Shown here: in pieces, positions 37,735 to 46,546 of the stretch
Numbering within the stretch: the first letter of the stretch is position 1
How the letters are laid out: every line of letters starts with the position of its first letter
Source: Hymenobacter taeanensis
Lineage (GTDB): Bacteria > Bacteroidota > Bacteroidia > Cytophagales > Hymenobacteraceae
Assembly (NCBI RefSeq): GCF_013137895.1
Contig: NZ_CP053538.1
Span: 4,123,001-4,187,000, forward strand
Length of the DNA: 64,000 bases
Direction of reading: 5' to 3'
The notes under the pieces: generated by a model
Databases searched by the model: none
What the model was told of the DNA's origin: nothing
The model's input: only the letters and a program-made list of their open reading frames with translations
Position numbers and translations under genes: made by a program

Positions 37735-38454
37735 ATGAAACTTGATATCCTGGCCTTCGGAGCGCACCCCGACGATGTAGAAATGTCCTGTGCCGGCACG
37801 CTCCTGGCGGCGGCGGCGGCTGGTAAGAAAATTGGCATCGTTGACTTTACGCGTGGTGAGCTGGGGACCCGTGGTACGCCCGCTACCCGCGCCGCCGAGG
37901 CGGAGGCTGCCAGCCGCATTTTGGGCCTTAGCGCCCGCGAAAACCTGGGCCTGCCCGATGGCTTCTTCCGCAATGACCGGGAGCACCAGCTGCCGCTCAT
38001 TGCCGCCATCCGCCGCTATCAGCCCGATATCGTGCTCTGCAACGCCATCCATGACCGGCACCCCGACCACGGCCGTGGGGCCCAACTGGCCTCGGAGTCA
38101 TGTTTCCTGAGTGGCCTACGCATGATTGAAACCCTAGGCCACGACGGGCAACCTCAGGAGCCCTGGCGCCCGCGCCTAGTGTTTCACTACATCCAAGACC
38201 GCCAAATTCCCGCCGACTTCGTGGTGGATATTACGGCGCACTGGCCTAAGAAGTGGGAGAGTATCCAAGCGTACCGCACCCAGTTCCACGATCCCGAAAG
38301 TACCGAGCCGACGACTTACCTTTCCACGCCGGTGTTCAGTAACTTCATGGAAGCCCGCGCCCGCGAGTTCGGCCATCTCATTGGCGTAGAGTTTGGGGAA
38401 GGCTTCACGCGTGAGCGGCCGCTGGGCGTGCGGGAAATAACGGAGTTGATATAG
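37735..38454 (+). CDS. bshB1: Bacillithiol biosynthesis deacetylase BshB1
   Basis: A 239-residue zinc LmbE-type deacetylase that removes acetate from N-acetylglucosaminyl-malate. Motifs: FGAHPDDVEMSCAGTL (HPDD, metal and catalytic residues), DFTRGELGTRGTPATRAAEAEAASRILG and NAIHDRHPDHGRGAQLA (HPDH). YIQDRQIPADFVVDIT and FGHLIGVEFGEGF are BshB1-specific blocks. The product is a precursor of bacillithiol, the low-molecular thiol of many Bacteroidetes and Firmicutes. It starts ATG 37735; the other bsh genes are not in the window. Confidence 0.93.
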   Translation: MKLDILAFGAHPDDVEMSCAGTLLAAAAAGKKIGIVDFTRGELGTRGTPATRAAEAEAASRILGLSARENLGLPDGFFRNDREHQLPLIAAIRRYQPDIVLCNAIHDRHPDHGRGAQLASESCFLSGLRMIETLGHDGQPQEPWRPRLVFHYIQDRQIPADFVVDITAHWPKKWESIQAYRTQFHDPESTEPTTYLSTPVFSNFMEARAREFGHLIGVEFGEGFTRERPLGVREITELI

Positions 38455-38501
38455 CTAGATGCTAAGAATAGGTTTTTACAACTATTCCTGTCCATACAGT
38501 A

Positions 38502-38538
38502 ACAGCAACGCCCAACTAAATTAGTTGGGCGTTGCTGT
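38502..38538. terminator. Bidirectional terminator between bshB1 and the biotin carboxylase gene
   Basis: Perfect 16-base arms 38502-38517 and 38523-38538 (ACAGCAACGCCCAACT and its complement) with a 5-base loop. Confidence 0.8.
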
Positions 38539-38556
38539 ACAGAAAAGGGGAGTGGC

Positions 38557-40065
38557 CTACCGCACACCCAACCGGTTCCGCTTCCACGACGAGCCGGTAG
38601 CTGCGGGCGTTTCCGATGTAGCTGCTGCAGGGGCTTTCTTCTCTGAAAGGAGCATGGCTGTAAGCACGGCGGCGAGCTTGGCGGTAGTTTCGTCCGGGGC
38701 GGCGGGCTGCAGGGCGCCGGCAGGGAAATGGTCGCGGATGAAGTTGGTGTCGAAGTTGCCGCTCACGAAAGCGGGGTGCTGCAGCACATAGCGGCCGAAG
38801 CCCAGCGTGGTTTCGATGCCCGTGATTTTATACTCGTCGATGGCACGCAGCATCCGCTCAATAGCTTCCTGGCGGTCGGCGCCGAAGGTCACGAGCTTGG
38901 CAATCATGGGGTCGTAGTAGATTGGAATCTCCATGCCCTGCTCAAAGCCATCATCTACCCGCACGCCGGGGCCCTGAGGGCGCACGTAGGTGGTGAGAGT
39001 TCCGATGTCGGGCAGGAAGTTATTCTGCGGATCTTCGGCGTACACGCGCAGCTCCAGGGCATGGCCCTGAATGTGGAGGTCGTCTTGGGCGAAGGCGAGG
39101 AGCTGGCCCTGGGCCACCTTAATCTGTTCCTTTACCAGGTCTAGGCCAGTAATCTGCTCGGTTACGGGGTGCTCTACCTGCAGGCGGGTGTTCATCTCCA
39201 GGAAGTAGAAGTTGCGCTTATCATCCAGCAGGAACTCCACGGTACCGGCGCCGGTGTAGTTGCAGGCACGGGCCACATCTACGGCGCAGCGGCCCATTTC
39301 GGCGCGCAGCTCTGGGGTGAGCACTGAGGAAGGCGCTTCCTCAATCACCTTCTGGTGGCGGCGCTGAATGGAACATTCCCGCTCAAACAGGTGCACAATG
39401 TTGCCGTGCTCATCGCCCAACACCTGAATCTCGATGTGACGCGGACCCGTCACGAACTTCTCGATGAATACAGAGCCGTCGCCGAAGGCCGAGGTAGCCT
39501 CATTGATGGCCAACTGCATCTGCTCCTCAAACTCCGCTTCGGAGTTCACAATGCGCATGCCCTTGCCGCCACCGCCCGCGGAGGCTTTTATTAGAATAGG
39601 GAAGCCCACGGTAGCCGCAATGCGCTTGGCCTCTTCCACGTCGGTGATGGCTTCGGCAGTACCCGGCACCAATGGAATGTTGTAGGCCTGCACGGCCTGT
39701 TTGGCAGAGAGCTTATCGCCCATGATTTCCATTGCCTCGGGAGAAGGGCCTACGAAAATCAAGCCCGCCTCTTTTACCATGCGGGCAAACTCCGCATTTT
39801 CGCTCAGGAAGCCATACCCTGGGTGAATAGCATCAACGCCCAGCTGGCGGCACACTTCCAGAATCTTGTCGCCGCGCAGGTAGCTGTCTTTCGAGGCTGG
39901 CGGACCTACACACACGGCTTCGTCGGCGTAGCGTACGTGTAGGGCGTTGCGGTCGGCCTCACTATAAATAGCCACGGTTTTAAGTCCCATCTCGCGGGCT
40001 GAGCGTAGAACGCGGAGCGCAATTTCCCCGCGGTTGGCGACGAGAAGCTTGGTGATTTTCTTCAT
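38557..40065 (-). CDS. accC: Biotin carboxylase (acyl-CoA carboxylase subunit)
   Basis: A 502-residue ATP-grasp enzyme from ATG 40065 (MKKITKLLVANRGEIALRVLRSARE). Motifs: IHPGYGFLSENAEFA, KASAGGGGKGMRIV (ATP), FIEKFVTGPRHIEIQVLGD, ERECSIQRRHQKVIEEAPS, GTVEFLLD, EMNTRLQVEHPVTE. The frame is open 34 codons further upstream but the family start is the chosen ATG. After about residue 455 comes an Ala/Pro-rich tail of roughly 45 residues. It carboxylates biotin for acetyl- or propionyl-CoA carboxylase; the biotin carrier and transferase genes are not adjacent, so which acyl-CoA it serves is open. Confidence 0.93.
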   Translation of the reverse strand: MKKITKLLVANRGEIALRVLRSAREMGLKTVAIYSEADRNALHVRYADEAVCVGPPASKDSYLRGDKILEVCRQLGVDAIHPGYGFLSENAEFARMVKEAGLIFVGPSPEAMEIMGDKLSAKQAVQAYNIPLVPGTAEAITDVEEAKRIAATVGFPILIKASAGGGGKGMRIVNSEAEFEEQMQLAINEATSAFGDGSVFIEKFVTGPRHIEIQVLGDEHGNIVHLFERECSIQRRHQKVIEEAPSSVLTPELRAEMGRCAVDVARACNYTGAGTVEFLLDDKRNFYFLEMNTRLQVEHPVTEQITGLDLVKEQIKVAQGQLLAFAQDDLHIQGHALELRVYAEDPQNNFLPDIGTLTTYVRPQGPGVRVDDGFEQGMEIPIYYDPMIAKLVTFGADRQEAIERMLRAIDEYKITGIETTLGFGRYVLQHPAFVSGNFDTNFIRDHFPAGALQPAAPDETTAKLAAVLTAMLLSEKKAPAAATSETPAATGSSWKRNRLGVR

Positions 40066-40214
40066 ATTGTAGGGCAGAGGGTGGGAGAGTAGACGATGAA
40101 CTAAAGCGCAGCTGGTGGGCAGTTGCTCACAGCTACGCTTACGGGAGCCCAAAGAAACGCCATTCAAGCCGCTCCAAAAAACTTAAAACGGATTTCCGTA
40201 GGCCACTTTGCTGG

Positions 40215-40245
40215 TTGGAAGCCTGCCCGCTAGCGGCTACCTTTG
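40215..40245 (+). promoter_or_regulatory. Promoter TTG-N20-TACCTTTG
   Basis: TTG at 40215-40217 and TACCTTTG at 40238-40245, spacing 20, the best fit in the window to the Bacteroidetes promoter. It points at the PLP enzyme gene starting 85 bases later. Confidence 0.65.
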
Positions 40246-40330
40246 CGGATTGCCATAACTTTGTACAACCCTCGGGCGTTACTCCCACTACGTAACCACC
40301 CGCTTTTATTCACTTTAAATCTGTTCCCTC

Positions 40331-41575
40331 GTGGATCTTTTCGAAAAGATTGCCGCGAACCGCGGCCCCCTGGGCAGCCACTCGCACTACGCCCACGGCT
40401 ATTTCGCATTCCCTAAACTGGAAGGTGAGATTAAGCCGCGCATGATTTTCCGCGGCAAAGAGGTACTTACCTGGAGCCTGAATAACTATTTAGGCTTAGC
40501 TAACCACCCTGAAGTACGCAAGGCAGATGCTGAAGGTGCTGCTGAATATGGTATGGCCCTGCCCATGGGTGCCCGGATGATGTCGGGCAACTCAAACCTG
40601 CACGAGCAGCTGGAAAGCGAGCTGGCAGAGTTTGTGGCTAAGCCTGATTGCATGCTGCTGAACTTTGGCTACCAGGGCGTGGTATCCATTATTGATGCCA
40701 TGGTAGGTCGCCACGATGTAATTGTGTATGACGCGGAGTCGCATGCCTGCATCATTGATGGCGTACGCTTACACCAGGGTAAGCGCTTTGTGTATACCCA
40801 CAACGACATGGCCAGCCTGGAGAAGCAGTTGGAGCGCGCCAAGCGCATCACCGACGAAACCGGCGGCGGTATCCTCGTGATTACGGAGGGCGTGTTCGGT
40901 ATGTCGGGCAACCAAGGCGACCTGCGGGGCGTGATTGCGCTGAAAGACAAATACGAGTTCCGGTTGTTCGTTGATGATGCCCACGGCTTCGGAACAATGG
41001 GGGCTACCGGGGCCGGAACGGGCGAAGAACAGGGCGTGCAAGACGGCATTGACCTTTATTTTTCGACGTTTGCAAAGAGTATGGCAAGCATTGGTGCTTT
41101 CGTTGCGGGTCCCGAGAACGTAATTGAATATTTGCGCTACAACATGCGCAGCCAGATTTTCGCCAAAAGCCTGCCCATGCCGCTCGTAGTAGGCGCGTTG
41201 AAGCGGTTGGAGCTGCTGCGCACGCAGCCTGAGTTAAAGGAAAACCTCTGGACGGTAGTACGCGCGTTGCAGAGTGGCCTACGCGAAAAAGGCCTCAACA
41301 TTGGCACTACTACCTCGCCCGTAACGCCCGTGCTGTTACAGGGGCAATTGTCTGACGCTACCCAAATAACCTTCGATCTGCGTGAGAATCACGGTATTTT
41401 CTGCTCTATCGTGGTATATCCGGTAGTGCCAAAGGGCGTGATTATGCTCCGTTTGATTCCAACGGCAGTTCACTCCCTAGATGATGTGGCAGTGACCATC
41501 AAAGCGTTTGAAGCCGTGGCGGAGAAGCTCAACAAAGGTCTTTATTCAAAAGCAGAAGTGCCAGCCGGCCTCTAG
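40331..41575 (+). CDS. Alpha-oxoamine synthase family PLP enzyme
   Basis: A 414-residue fold-type I enzyme of the group of 8-amino-7-oxononanoate synthase, glycine C-acetyltransferase, serine palmitoyltransferase and cysteate acyltransferase. They condense an amino acid with an acyl thioester. Visible blocks are SLNNYLGLANHPEV, NFGYQGVVSIIDAMVG, DAESHACIIDGVRLH, EGVFGMSGNQGDL, VDDAHGFGTMGATG and YFSTFAKSMASIGAFV, whose lysine binds PLP. Bacteroidetes make sphingolipids and sulfonolipids by such enzymes, so that role is attractive, but biotin and threonine metabolism cannot be excluded. The start is GTG 40331 with a promoter upstream. Confidence 0.8.
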   Translation: MDLFEKIAANRGPLGSHSHYAHGYFAFPKLEGEIKPRMIFRGKEVLTWSLNNYLGLANHPEVRKADAEGAAEYGMALPMGARMMSGNSNLHEQLESELAEFVAKPDCMLLNFGYQGVVSIIDAMVGRHDVIVYDAESHACIIDGVRLHQGKRFVYTHNDMASLEKQLERAKRITDETGGGILVITEGVFGMSGNQGDLRGVIALKDKYEFRLFVDDAHGFGTMGATGAGTGEEQGVQDGIDLYFSTFAKSMASIGAFVAGPENVIEYLRYNMRSQIFAKSLPMPLVVGALKRLELLRTQPELKENLWTVVRALQSGLREKGLNIGTTTSPVTPVLLQGQLSDATQITFDLRENHGIFCSIVVYPVVPKGVIMLRLIPTAVHSLDDVAVTIKAFEAVAEKLNKGLYSKAEVPAGL

Positions 41576-41601
41576 GCCACTTTCCCGCTTCGCTAAGTGC
41601 A

Positions 41602-41638
41602 AAAGCCAGATACCTCCGGGTGTCTGGCTTTGTTTTTT
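41602..41638 (+). terminator. Terminator of the PLP enzyme gene
   Basis: Arms 41602-41614 and 41619-41631 with one G-U pair, loop TCCG, then T-run 41633-41638. The stop codon TAG of the gene is inside a CTAGGCCACT motif at 41572-41581. Confidence 0.85.
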
Positions 41639-41821
41639 AGTACTTTTCTAATGTGGGGTAACGCAATGATGGGGTTGTGCGTTGGAGGAGTAAAGCAAAA
41701 AACCCTTATACAAGCTTGTAGGGGCAGTTTAGAAAAAAACTTGCGCAGTTGCTTGTATTTGAAATCCCTGTATATTAGGGCCGGTTAATCAATTTTTTCC
41801 ACACCATACAACCCCTCCCAA

Positions 41822-42085
41822 ATGAGCAATTTTAGCCAACTGAAGGACCTCGTAATGTCGCTGGAAGCCGACTTCGAAAAGTTCTACGACAAGAACAACT
41901 CGGCCGCTGGTACCCGTGTGCGTAAAGGCATGCAGGAACTGAAGAACATGGCTCAGACCATTCGTACGGAAGTACAGAACGCCAAGAACAGCGCTGCTGG
42001 TGCTGGCGATGCTAAGGCTGCTCCTGCTAAGAAAGCTGCAGCTCCTGCTGCTGCCAAGAAGGCTGCTCCTGCAAAAAAGAAGTAG
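41822..42085 (+). CDS. Histone H1-like protein Hc1
   Basis: An 87-residue very basic protein. The first 50 residues (MSNFSQLKDLVMSLEADFEKFYDKNNSAAGTRVRKGMQELKNMAQTIRTEVQNAK) form the helical Hc1 domain and residues 60-87 are an Ala/Pro/Lys repeat tail (APAKKAAAPAAAKKAAPAKKK) like the tail of eukaryotic linker histone. It is expected to bind and compact DNA. Length and composition fit the Bacteroidetes Hc1 family; amount and timing of expression are unknown. Confidence 0.9.
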   Translation: MSNFSQLKDLVMSLEADFEKFYDKNNSAAGTRVRKGMQELKNMAQTIRTEVQNAKNSAAGAGDAKAAPAKKAAAPAAAKKAAPAKKK

Positions 42086-42132
42086 TCACTCACTGGTTCG
42101 TACCCTTTAAGGTCCGGGCCCTGTGTGAATAC

Positions 42133-42169
42133 AAAAGCGGCCCTGCTGACTATCAGCAGGGCCGCTTTT
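42133..42169. terminator. Bidirectional terminator between hc1 and tyrS
   Basis: Perfect 17-base arms 42133-42149 and 42153-42169, 3-base loop, A-run on one side and T-run on the other. Confidence 0.9.
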
Positions 42170-42191
42170 TTCTTGGCGCGTAGTCAGCTAA

Positions 42192-43487
42192 TTATACCAG
42201 TTTAATCAGGAAGTAGCTTTTTCCCTTTTGAGCTACCAGGTACTTATCGAGTAGGGCTGGTACGGCCGTTGCCGACTGGTCGAGCGCTACTTTCTGGCGG
42301 TTGAGCTTCACGCCGTTGTTCTGCACCATTTTGCGCGCCTCGCCTTTGCTGGCGAAGATAGCGCCGCCGGTAGCGGCGCTCAGCAACGTCAGGGCGTCGA
42401 GGTCGGCTACTTCAGCGCGGTTAACTTCTACGTGCGGTACGCCCGCAAATACATCCAGCAGCGTAGCCTCGTCTAGCGTAGCTAGGTCGCCACCCCCGAA
42501 GAGTACCTGCGAAGCAGCCAGCGCTGCCTCGTAGGCCTGCTCCGAGTGCACCCGAATGGTCACGTCTTTGGCCAGGGCCTTCTGCAGAATGCGCAAGTGG
42601 GGCGCCTGAGCGTGCTCCGCCTCCAGGGCCTCAATTTCCGACTGGCCTAGCAGGGTAAATACCCGGATCAGGCGTGGCACGTCAGCGTCGGCGGCGTTGA
42701 GGAAGAACTGGTAGAACTGGTAAGGCGAGGTCATGGTGGGGTCAAGCCACACGGTGCCGGTTTCGCTCTTGCCGTACTTGGTGCCATCGGCCTTGGTGAT
42801 GAGCTGGCCAGTGAGGGCGTAGGCTTTGCCCTCGCCACCGCTCATGCGCCGGATAAGCTCGGTGCCGGTGGTGATATTGCCCCACTGGTCGCTGGCGCCC
42901 ATCTGCAGGGTGGTGTCCAGCTCCTTATAGAGGTGGAAGAAGTCGTAGCCCTGCAGGAGCTGGTAGCTGAACTCGGTGTAGCTAATGCCCTCGGCGCCGG
43001 TTTCTTCGTTGCCACTGATGCGGCGCTTCACCGAGTCCTTGGCCATCATGTAGTTCACGGTGAGGTGCTTTCCCACTTCGCGCAGGAACTGCAGGAAGCC
43101 AAACTCCTTAAACCAGTCGTAGTTGTTGACCACCTTGGCGCCGGTAGGCCCCTCCGAGAAGTCGAGGAATTTCTCCAATTGGGCACGGATACCGGCCTGG
43201 TTGCGACGCAGGGCTTCTTCATCCAGCAGGTTCCGTTCGGCCGACTTGCCCGAGGGGTCACCGATCATGCCGGTGGCGCCGCCTACCAGCGCCAGGGGGC
43301 GGTGGCCGGCGCGCTGCAGGTGCACGAGCAGCATAATGGTAGCCAGGTTGCCGATATGCAAAGAGGGAGCCGTCGGGTCGAAGCCGATATAGCCGGTGAT
43401 GGGGGCGTTTTGGCGCAAATGCTCATCAGTACCAGGCATCATGTCGTGAAACATGCCCCGCCAACGGAGTTCTTCTATTAGGTCCAA
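42192..43487 (-). CDS. tyrS: Tyrosyl-tRNA synthetase
   Basis: A 431-residue class I synthetase. HIGH-type motif is HIGN (in [13 protein letters not shown]), the KMSKS-type motif is KYGKSETGT, and an S4 RNA-binding domain ([25 protein letters not shown]) closes the protein. The start is chosen at TTG 43487: the family N-terminus is about [18 protein letters not shown], a TAccTTTG element lies 78 bases before it, and a TTCAC tract (plus-strand GTGAA units) ends at the TTG. The reading frame stays open 41 codons more, but that part has no family similarity. Confidence 0.93.
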   Translation of the reverse strand: MDLIEELRWRGMFHDMMPGTDEHLRQNAPITGYIGFDPTAPSLHIGNLATIMLLVHLQRAGHRPLALVGGATGMIGDPSGKSAERNLLDEEALRRNQAGIRAQLEKFLDFSEGPTGAKVVNNYDWFKEFGFLQFLREVGKHLTVNYMMAKDSVKRRISGNEETGAEGISYTEFSYQLLQGYDFFHLYKELDTTLQMGASDQWGNITTGTELIRRMSGGEGKAYALTGQLITKADGTKYGKSETGTVWLDPTMTSPYQFYQFFLNAADADVPRLIRVFTLLGQSEIEALEAEHAQAPHLRILQKALAKDVTIRVHSEQAYEAALAASQVLFGGGDLATLDEATLLDVFAGVPHVEVNRAEVADLDALTLLSAATGGAIFASKGEARKMVQNNGVKLNRQKVALDQSATAVPALLDKYLVAQKGKSYFLIKLV

Positions 43488-43518
43488 GGGTGAAATGGTG
43501 AAGTTGTGGAGTTGTGAG
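43488..43518 (-). repeat. TTCAC tract before tyrS
   Basis: On the minus strand, units CTCACAACTC, CACAACTTCACC and ATTTCACCC run directly into the TTG start codon of tyrS. Confidence 0.7.
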
Positions 43519-43564
43519 TCAGCGAGTAGGCCAGTGGCGACCCGCGTTTCACGAAAGAGAGATG

Positions 43565-43572
43565 CAAAGGTA
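43565..43572 (-). promoter_or_regulatory. TACCTTTG promoter element of tyrS
   Basis: TAnnTTTG match with a leader of about 75 bases; supports a start near 43487 rather than further upstream. Confidence 0.5.
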
Positions 43573-43629
43573 GAAAGGGCTGTGGTACATTTGTAGAAGA
43601 GTTGTGACACCCATCAGGAAAACTCCAGT

Positions 43630-43665
43630 CTCACACCTCACCACTTCACCTTTCACCACTTCACC
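43630..43665 (+). repeat. TTCAC tract before holA
   Basis: TCTCACACC, TCACCACT, TCACCTT, TCACCACT, TCACCGC in a row, ending 2 bases before the GTG start at 43668. Confidence 0.75.
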
Positions 43666-43667
43666 GC

Positions 43668-44744
43668 GTGACCCTCACCGCCGACGAGATTCTCAAGCAG
43701 CTCCAGCAACGGCAGTTTGCGCCCGTGTACTTTCTGCAAGGCGAGGAGCCGTACTATATTGATCTGGTAGCCGACCTGCTGGAGAAGAATGTGCTGCAGG
43801 AACAAGAGAAGGGCTTCAACCAAGTGGTGCTCTACGGCAAGGATACCGACGTAACGGGCATCCTGGGCCAGGCCAAGCGCTTCCCCATGATGGCGGAACG
43901 CTCGGTGGTGATTGTGAAAGAGGCCCAGGCCGTAGCTGATCTGGAGGCGGAGAAGTCGTGGCCGTTTCTGGAGGCCTACCTGAAGAACCCGCTGCAGAGC
44001 ACGGTGCTGGTATTTTGTTACAAGCACAAGACACTCGATGCTCGCAAGAAGCTCGGCAAGCTGCTCACCGGCGACAAAAGCAACCCGGCCCCGGCCGGTA
44101 CGGTATTGCTCACCAGCAAGAAGCTCTACGATAATCAGGTGGCGCCCTGGCTCACGAACTACGTGCGCAGCAAAGGGCAGCAGATCACACCCCAGGCCAC
44201 GAACATGCTGGCCGAGTACATAGGGGCGGAGCTGGGCCGCCTGACCAATGAGGTGGACAAGATGCTCATCAACCTGCTGCCGGGCCAGGCCATTGATGAG
44301 GACTTGGTGCAGCGCATGGTGGGCATCAGCAAGGAGTACAACATCTTCGAGCTGCAGAGCGCCCTCATCCGCCGCGACGTGCTCAAGGCCAACCGCATTC
44401 TGCTCTACTTCGAGGCCAACCCCAAGAACAACCCGCTCATCCCGAACCTGACGCTGCTGTTCAACTACTTCTCGCGGCTGCTGGCGCTGCATCAAATCCC
44501 CAACCCCACCGAGGCCGACTGGAAGCGCATCGGCCTGGTAAGCACCTACGCCCGCCGCGACTACCAAACTGGCCTGAAGGTATTTGACTTCCCGCGCACC
44601 CGCGACATCGTGCACCTCATCCGTCGTGCCGACGCCCAAAGCAAAGGCATCGACAGCGGCTCCATGACCGACGGCGAGATTCTGCGGGAACTGGTGTGGC
44701 TGATTCTGCACCCCGTGCCCCTGCACGCGGTGGTGGGGATGTAG
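43668..44744 (+). CDS. holA: DNA polymerase III subunit delta
   Basis: A 358-residue clamp-loader ATPase-fold subunit that opens the sliding clamp. It starts at GTG 43668 as VTLTADEILKQLQQRQFAPVYFLQGEEPYYIDLVADLL, and the block FNQVVLYGKD...FPMMAERSVVIVKEAQ and GAELGRLTNEVDKMLINL are HolA signatures. N-terminal domain to about 130, then helical domains. The start is decided by the family N-terminus, which begins within 5 residues of the GTG. It is divergent from tyrS. Confidence 0.92.
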   Translation: MTLTADEILKQLQQRQFAPVYFLQGEEPYYIDLVADLLEKNVLQEQEKGFNQVVLYGKDTDVTGILGQAKRFPMMAERSVVIVKEAQAVADLEAEKSWPFLEAYLKNPLQSTVLVFCYKHKTLDARKKLGKLLTGDKSNPAPAGTVLLTSKKLYDNQVAPWLTNYVRSKGQQITPQATNMLAEYIGAELGRLTNEVDKMLINLLPGQAIDEDLVQRMVGISKEYNIFELQSALIRRDVLKANRILLYFEANPKNNPLIPNLTLLFNYFSRLLALHQIPNPTEADWKRIGLVSTYARRDYQTGLKVFDFPRTRDIVHLIRRADAQSKGIDSGSMTDGEILRELVWLILHPVPLHAVVGM

Positions 44745-44851
44745 CGCGACGCGGGAGCTTCGCGCTACTGCTGATCAGTAGAACCAAAGGAAAAATTTCC
44801 TCGTTAATCAGAAAAATTTCCCTAAGTTCGATCTGTTAAACCTACACACCC

Positions 44852-45313
44852 ATGGCCGCTACCGCTCATCATCCCAAAATCACGACTACCATACCAGCCG
44901 CCTTGCGCAAGAAGTGGGCGGCGTGGGGGCAAGCGGGGCAGGATGCATTTGCCCTGGTAATGGAAGCCCGTAAAGGCGTGCCCGCCGCCACTGCCTTTGA
45001 AGTAGCCGAGGCATTCCAGCTGCAGGCCAATGAGCTGGAGGCCATCTATGAGCTCTCCACCAAAACCCTGCGGACGTACTCGCAGGAGAAGAAAACGCTC
45101 AGTGCCGCCAGCAGCGAAAAGACGCTCAAAATCATCAGCCTCTATAACCTAGGCCTAGAGGTATTTGGCGAAGCCGCAGCGTTTCTGCGCTGGCTCGATA
45201 AGCCCGCCCACGGCCTCGACCAGGAAGTACCCTTGCGCCTGCTGGAAACCAGCGGCGGCATTGATTTGGTGGCGGAGGAGCTGACCCGCATTGCCTACGG
45301 CGACTTGTCGTAG
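44852..45313 (+). CDS. Xre/ParS/MbcA-family antitoxin (DUF2384)
   Basis: A 153-residue antitoxin of RES-Xre type II systems. A helical N-terminal DNA-binding region is followed by the DUF2384 C-terminus (SLYNLGLEVFGEAAAFLRWLDKPAHGLDQEVPLRLLETSGGIDLVAEELTRIAYGDLS), whose GLDQEVPLRLLET-type block packs against the toxin. The order antitoxin-then-toxin, with the toxin starting 5 bases after the stop, is typical. Start ATG 44852. Confidence 0.9.
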   Translation: MAATAHHPKITTTIPAALRKKWAAWGQAGQDAFALVMEARKGVPAATAFEVAEAFQLQANELEAIYELSTKTLRTYSQEKKTLSAASSEKTLKIISLYNLGLEVFGEAAAFLRWLDKPAHGLDQEVPLRLLETSGGIDLVAEELTRIAYGDLS

Positions 45314-45317
45314 GCCT

Positions 45318-45779
45318 ATGCTAGTGTACCGCATTTGTCTGGCCAAATACGCCGACGACCTGTTTGCCTCCGGCTACCGGGGCCGGTGGAACTACCAAAA
45401 CCAGTTCGTGATATACACGGCCTCTTCCCGCGCCCTGGCTTGCCTGGAAAACGTTGTGCATAGGAGCGGAGAAGGCCTTAACGACCAGTTCCGGGTGCTG
45501 GTGATTGACGTGCCCGACGACATAGTGGTAGAGGAAATCACGCTAGGCCAGTTGCCGCCGGAGTGGGAGAAAGCCAGCCGCTACGCCGTGTGCCAGCCCC
45601 TTGGGGCGGCTTGGTACACCCAAAGGCAGTCGGCAGTGCTGCGGGTGCCCTCGTCCATTATTCCGCAGGAAGCTAATTTTATCCTCAACAGCCGGCACCC
45701 CGAGTTTAAACGTATCCAGATAGTGGCGCGCGAAGAATTTGGCTTTGACGCTCGTATCAAGGCCAGCAAGCCAGAATAA
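45318..45779 (+). CDS. RES-domain toxin (NAD+ phosphorylase)
   Basis: A 153-residue RES-family toxin. The fold depletes NAD+ by phosphorolysis. The motif sequence that gives the name is spread over the N-terminus: MLVYRICLAKYADDLFASGYRGRWNYQNQFVIYTASSRALACLENVVHRSG (Arg/Glu/Ser positions). GRWNYQ, YTASSRALACLE and WYTQRQSAVLRVPS are characteristic blocks. It starts at ATG 45318, directly after the antitoxin. Confidence 0.93.
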   Translation: MLVYRICLAKYADDLFASGYRGRWNYQNQFVIYTASSRALACLENVVHRSGEGLNDQFRVLVIDVPDDIVVEEITLGQLPPEWEKASRYAVCQPLGAAWYTQRQSAVLRVPSSIIPQEANFILNSRHPEFKRIQIVAREEFGFDARIKASKPE

Positions 45780-45783
45780 TTAT

Positions 45784-46254
45784 ATGACGAAATTAGTCGT
45801 CTTATGGCTCTTAATACTCGCAGCTATTTCTCCGCAGTGTCTAGCGCAACGGAGTCCACAGATAGTCACTTGTCTAAAAATTGCAGAGTCAACGGGGTTC
45901 TTTGAATCTACAACATATAGTATCACGAACAGTAGTATAAATGTCAAAAGGAAGCACGATCTTCTTAATGATAGTGCAGAATATTCACGCAAGATTACAG
46001 TAGCAGAGCGAAACAAAATGTTAAGGCCACTCGACCAACGATACCTTACCTCCTGGAAAGATCAGTACCAAGATTACTTTGCAGATCAACACGGAGCGAG
46101 TTTCTATTTCACAATAGTGAAAGGCAACGCAGCCAAGACTATCTCTGTATTTAAAGCAAAAGTGCCCGTCTTGGTAGAGGTTTGCCAGCAAATGAATGCT
46201 CTTTTACCCAAGGAGTTCTGGATTTATTATCCTACTGACATTACCACCTACTAA
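45784..46254 (+). CDS. Secreted hypothetical protein, AT-rich orphan
   Basis: A 156-residue protein from ATG 45784 with a signal peptide (TKLVVLWLLILAAISPQCLAQ). The rest is rich in Lys, Ser, Thr and Asn, with two cysteines (TCLKIAE and VEVCQQM), and resembles no family I know. Its base composition is clearly more AT-rich than the genes on both sides, which suggests transfer or relaxed selection. It follows the toxin gene by 4 bases; whether it belongs to the toxin-antitoxin unit is open. Confidence 0.55.
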   Translation: MTKLVVLWLLILAAISPQCLAQRSPQIVTCLKIAESTGFFESTTYSITNSSINVKRKHDLLNDSAEYSRKITVAERNKMLRPLDQRYLTSWKDQYQDYFADQHGASFYFTIVKGNAAKTISVFKAKVPVLVEVCQQMNALLPKEFWIYYPTDITTY

Positions 46255-46264
46255 ATTCAGGTTA

Positions 46265-46546
46265 ATGGCCGAATCACCCGCTATCCAACTCCTCGACATC
46301 ATTCAGATGTCGCCGAAAGAAACCTTTCTGGTAGGCCACTTCACGGGCGCCGTGAAGCCCGGCCCGTGGGAGCTGCGGCTAAATGGCGAAACCATGGCTA
46401 CGCTAGACATAACAGGAGAGGCCGAAATTGAGGCCGGCCGTAAGGGCAAGCTGGCACCGCCCCGGGTGCTAGTGTGCAAGGGCGCGGTAGAAAAAAGCCG
46501 CATCGACTTCACCCGCGACGAGGTGACGCTAGTGCGCCAAGGGTAG
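46265..46546 (+). CDS. Small hypothetical protein
   Basis: A 93-residue beta-rich protein from ATG 46265 (MAESPAIQLLDIIQMSPKETFLVGHFTGAVKPG). It has no signal peptide. No family is recognised. Its last 18 bases overlap the end of the minus-strand hydrolase gene, so the two are convergent and overlapping. It is back to the usual GC-rich base composition after the AT-rich gene before it. Confidence 0.5.
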   Translation: MAESPAIQLLDIIQMSPKETFLVGHFTGAVKPGPWELRLNGETMATLDITGEAEIEAGRKGKLAPPRVLVCKGAVEKSRIDFTRDEVTLVRQG

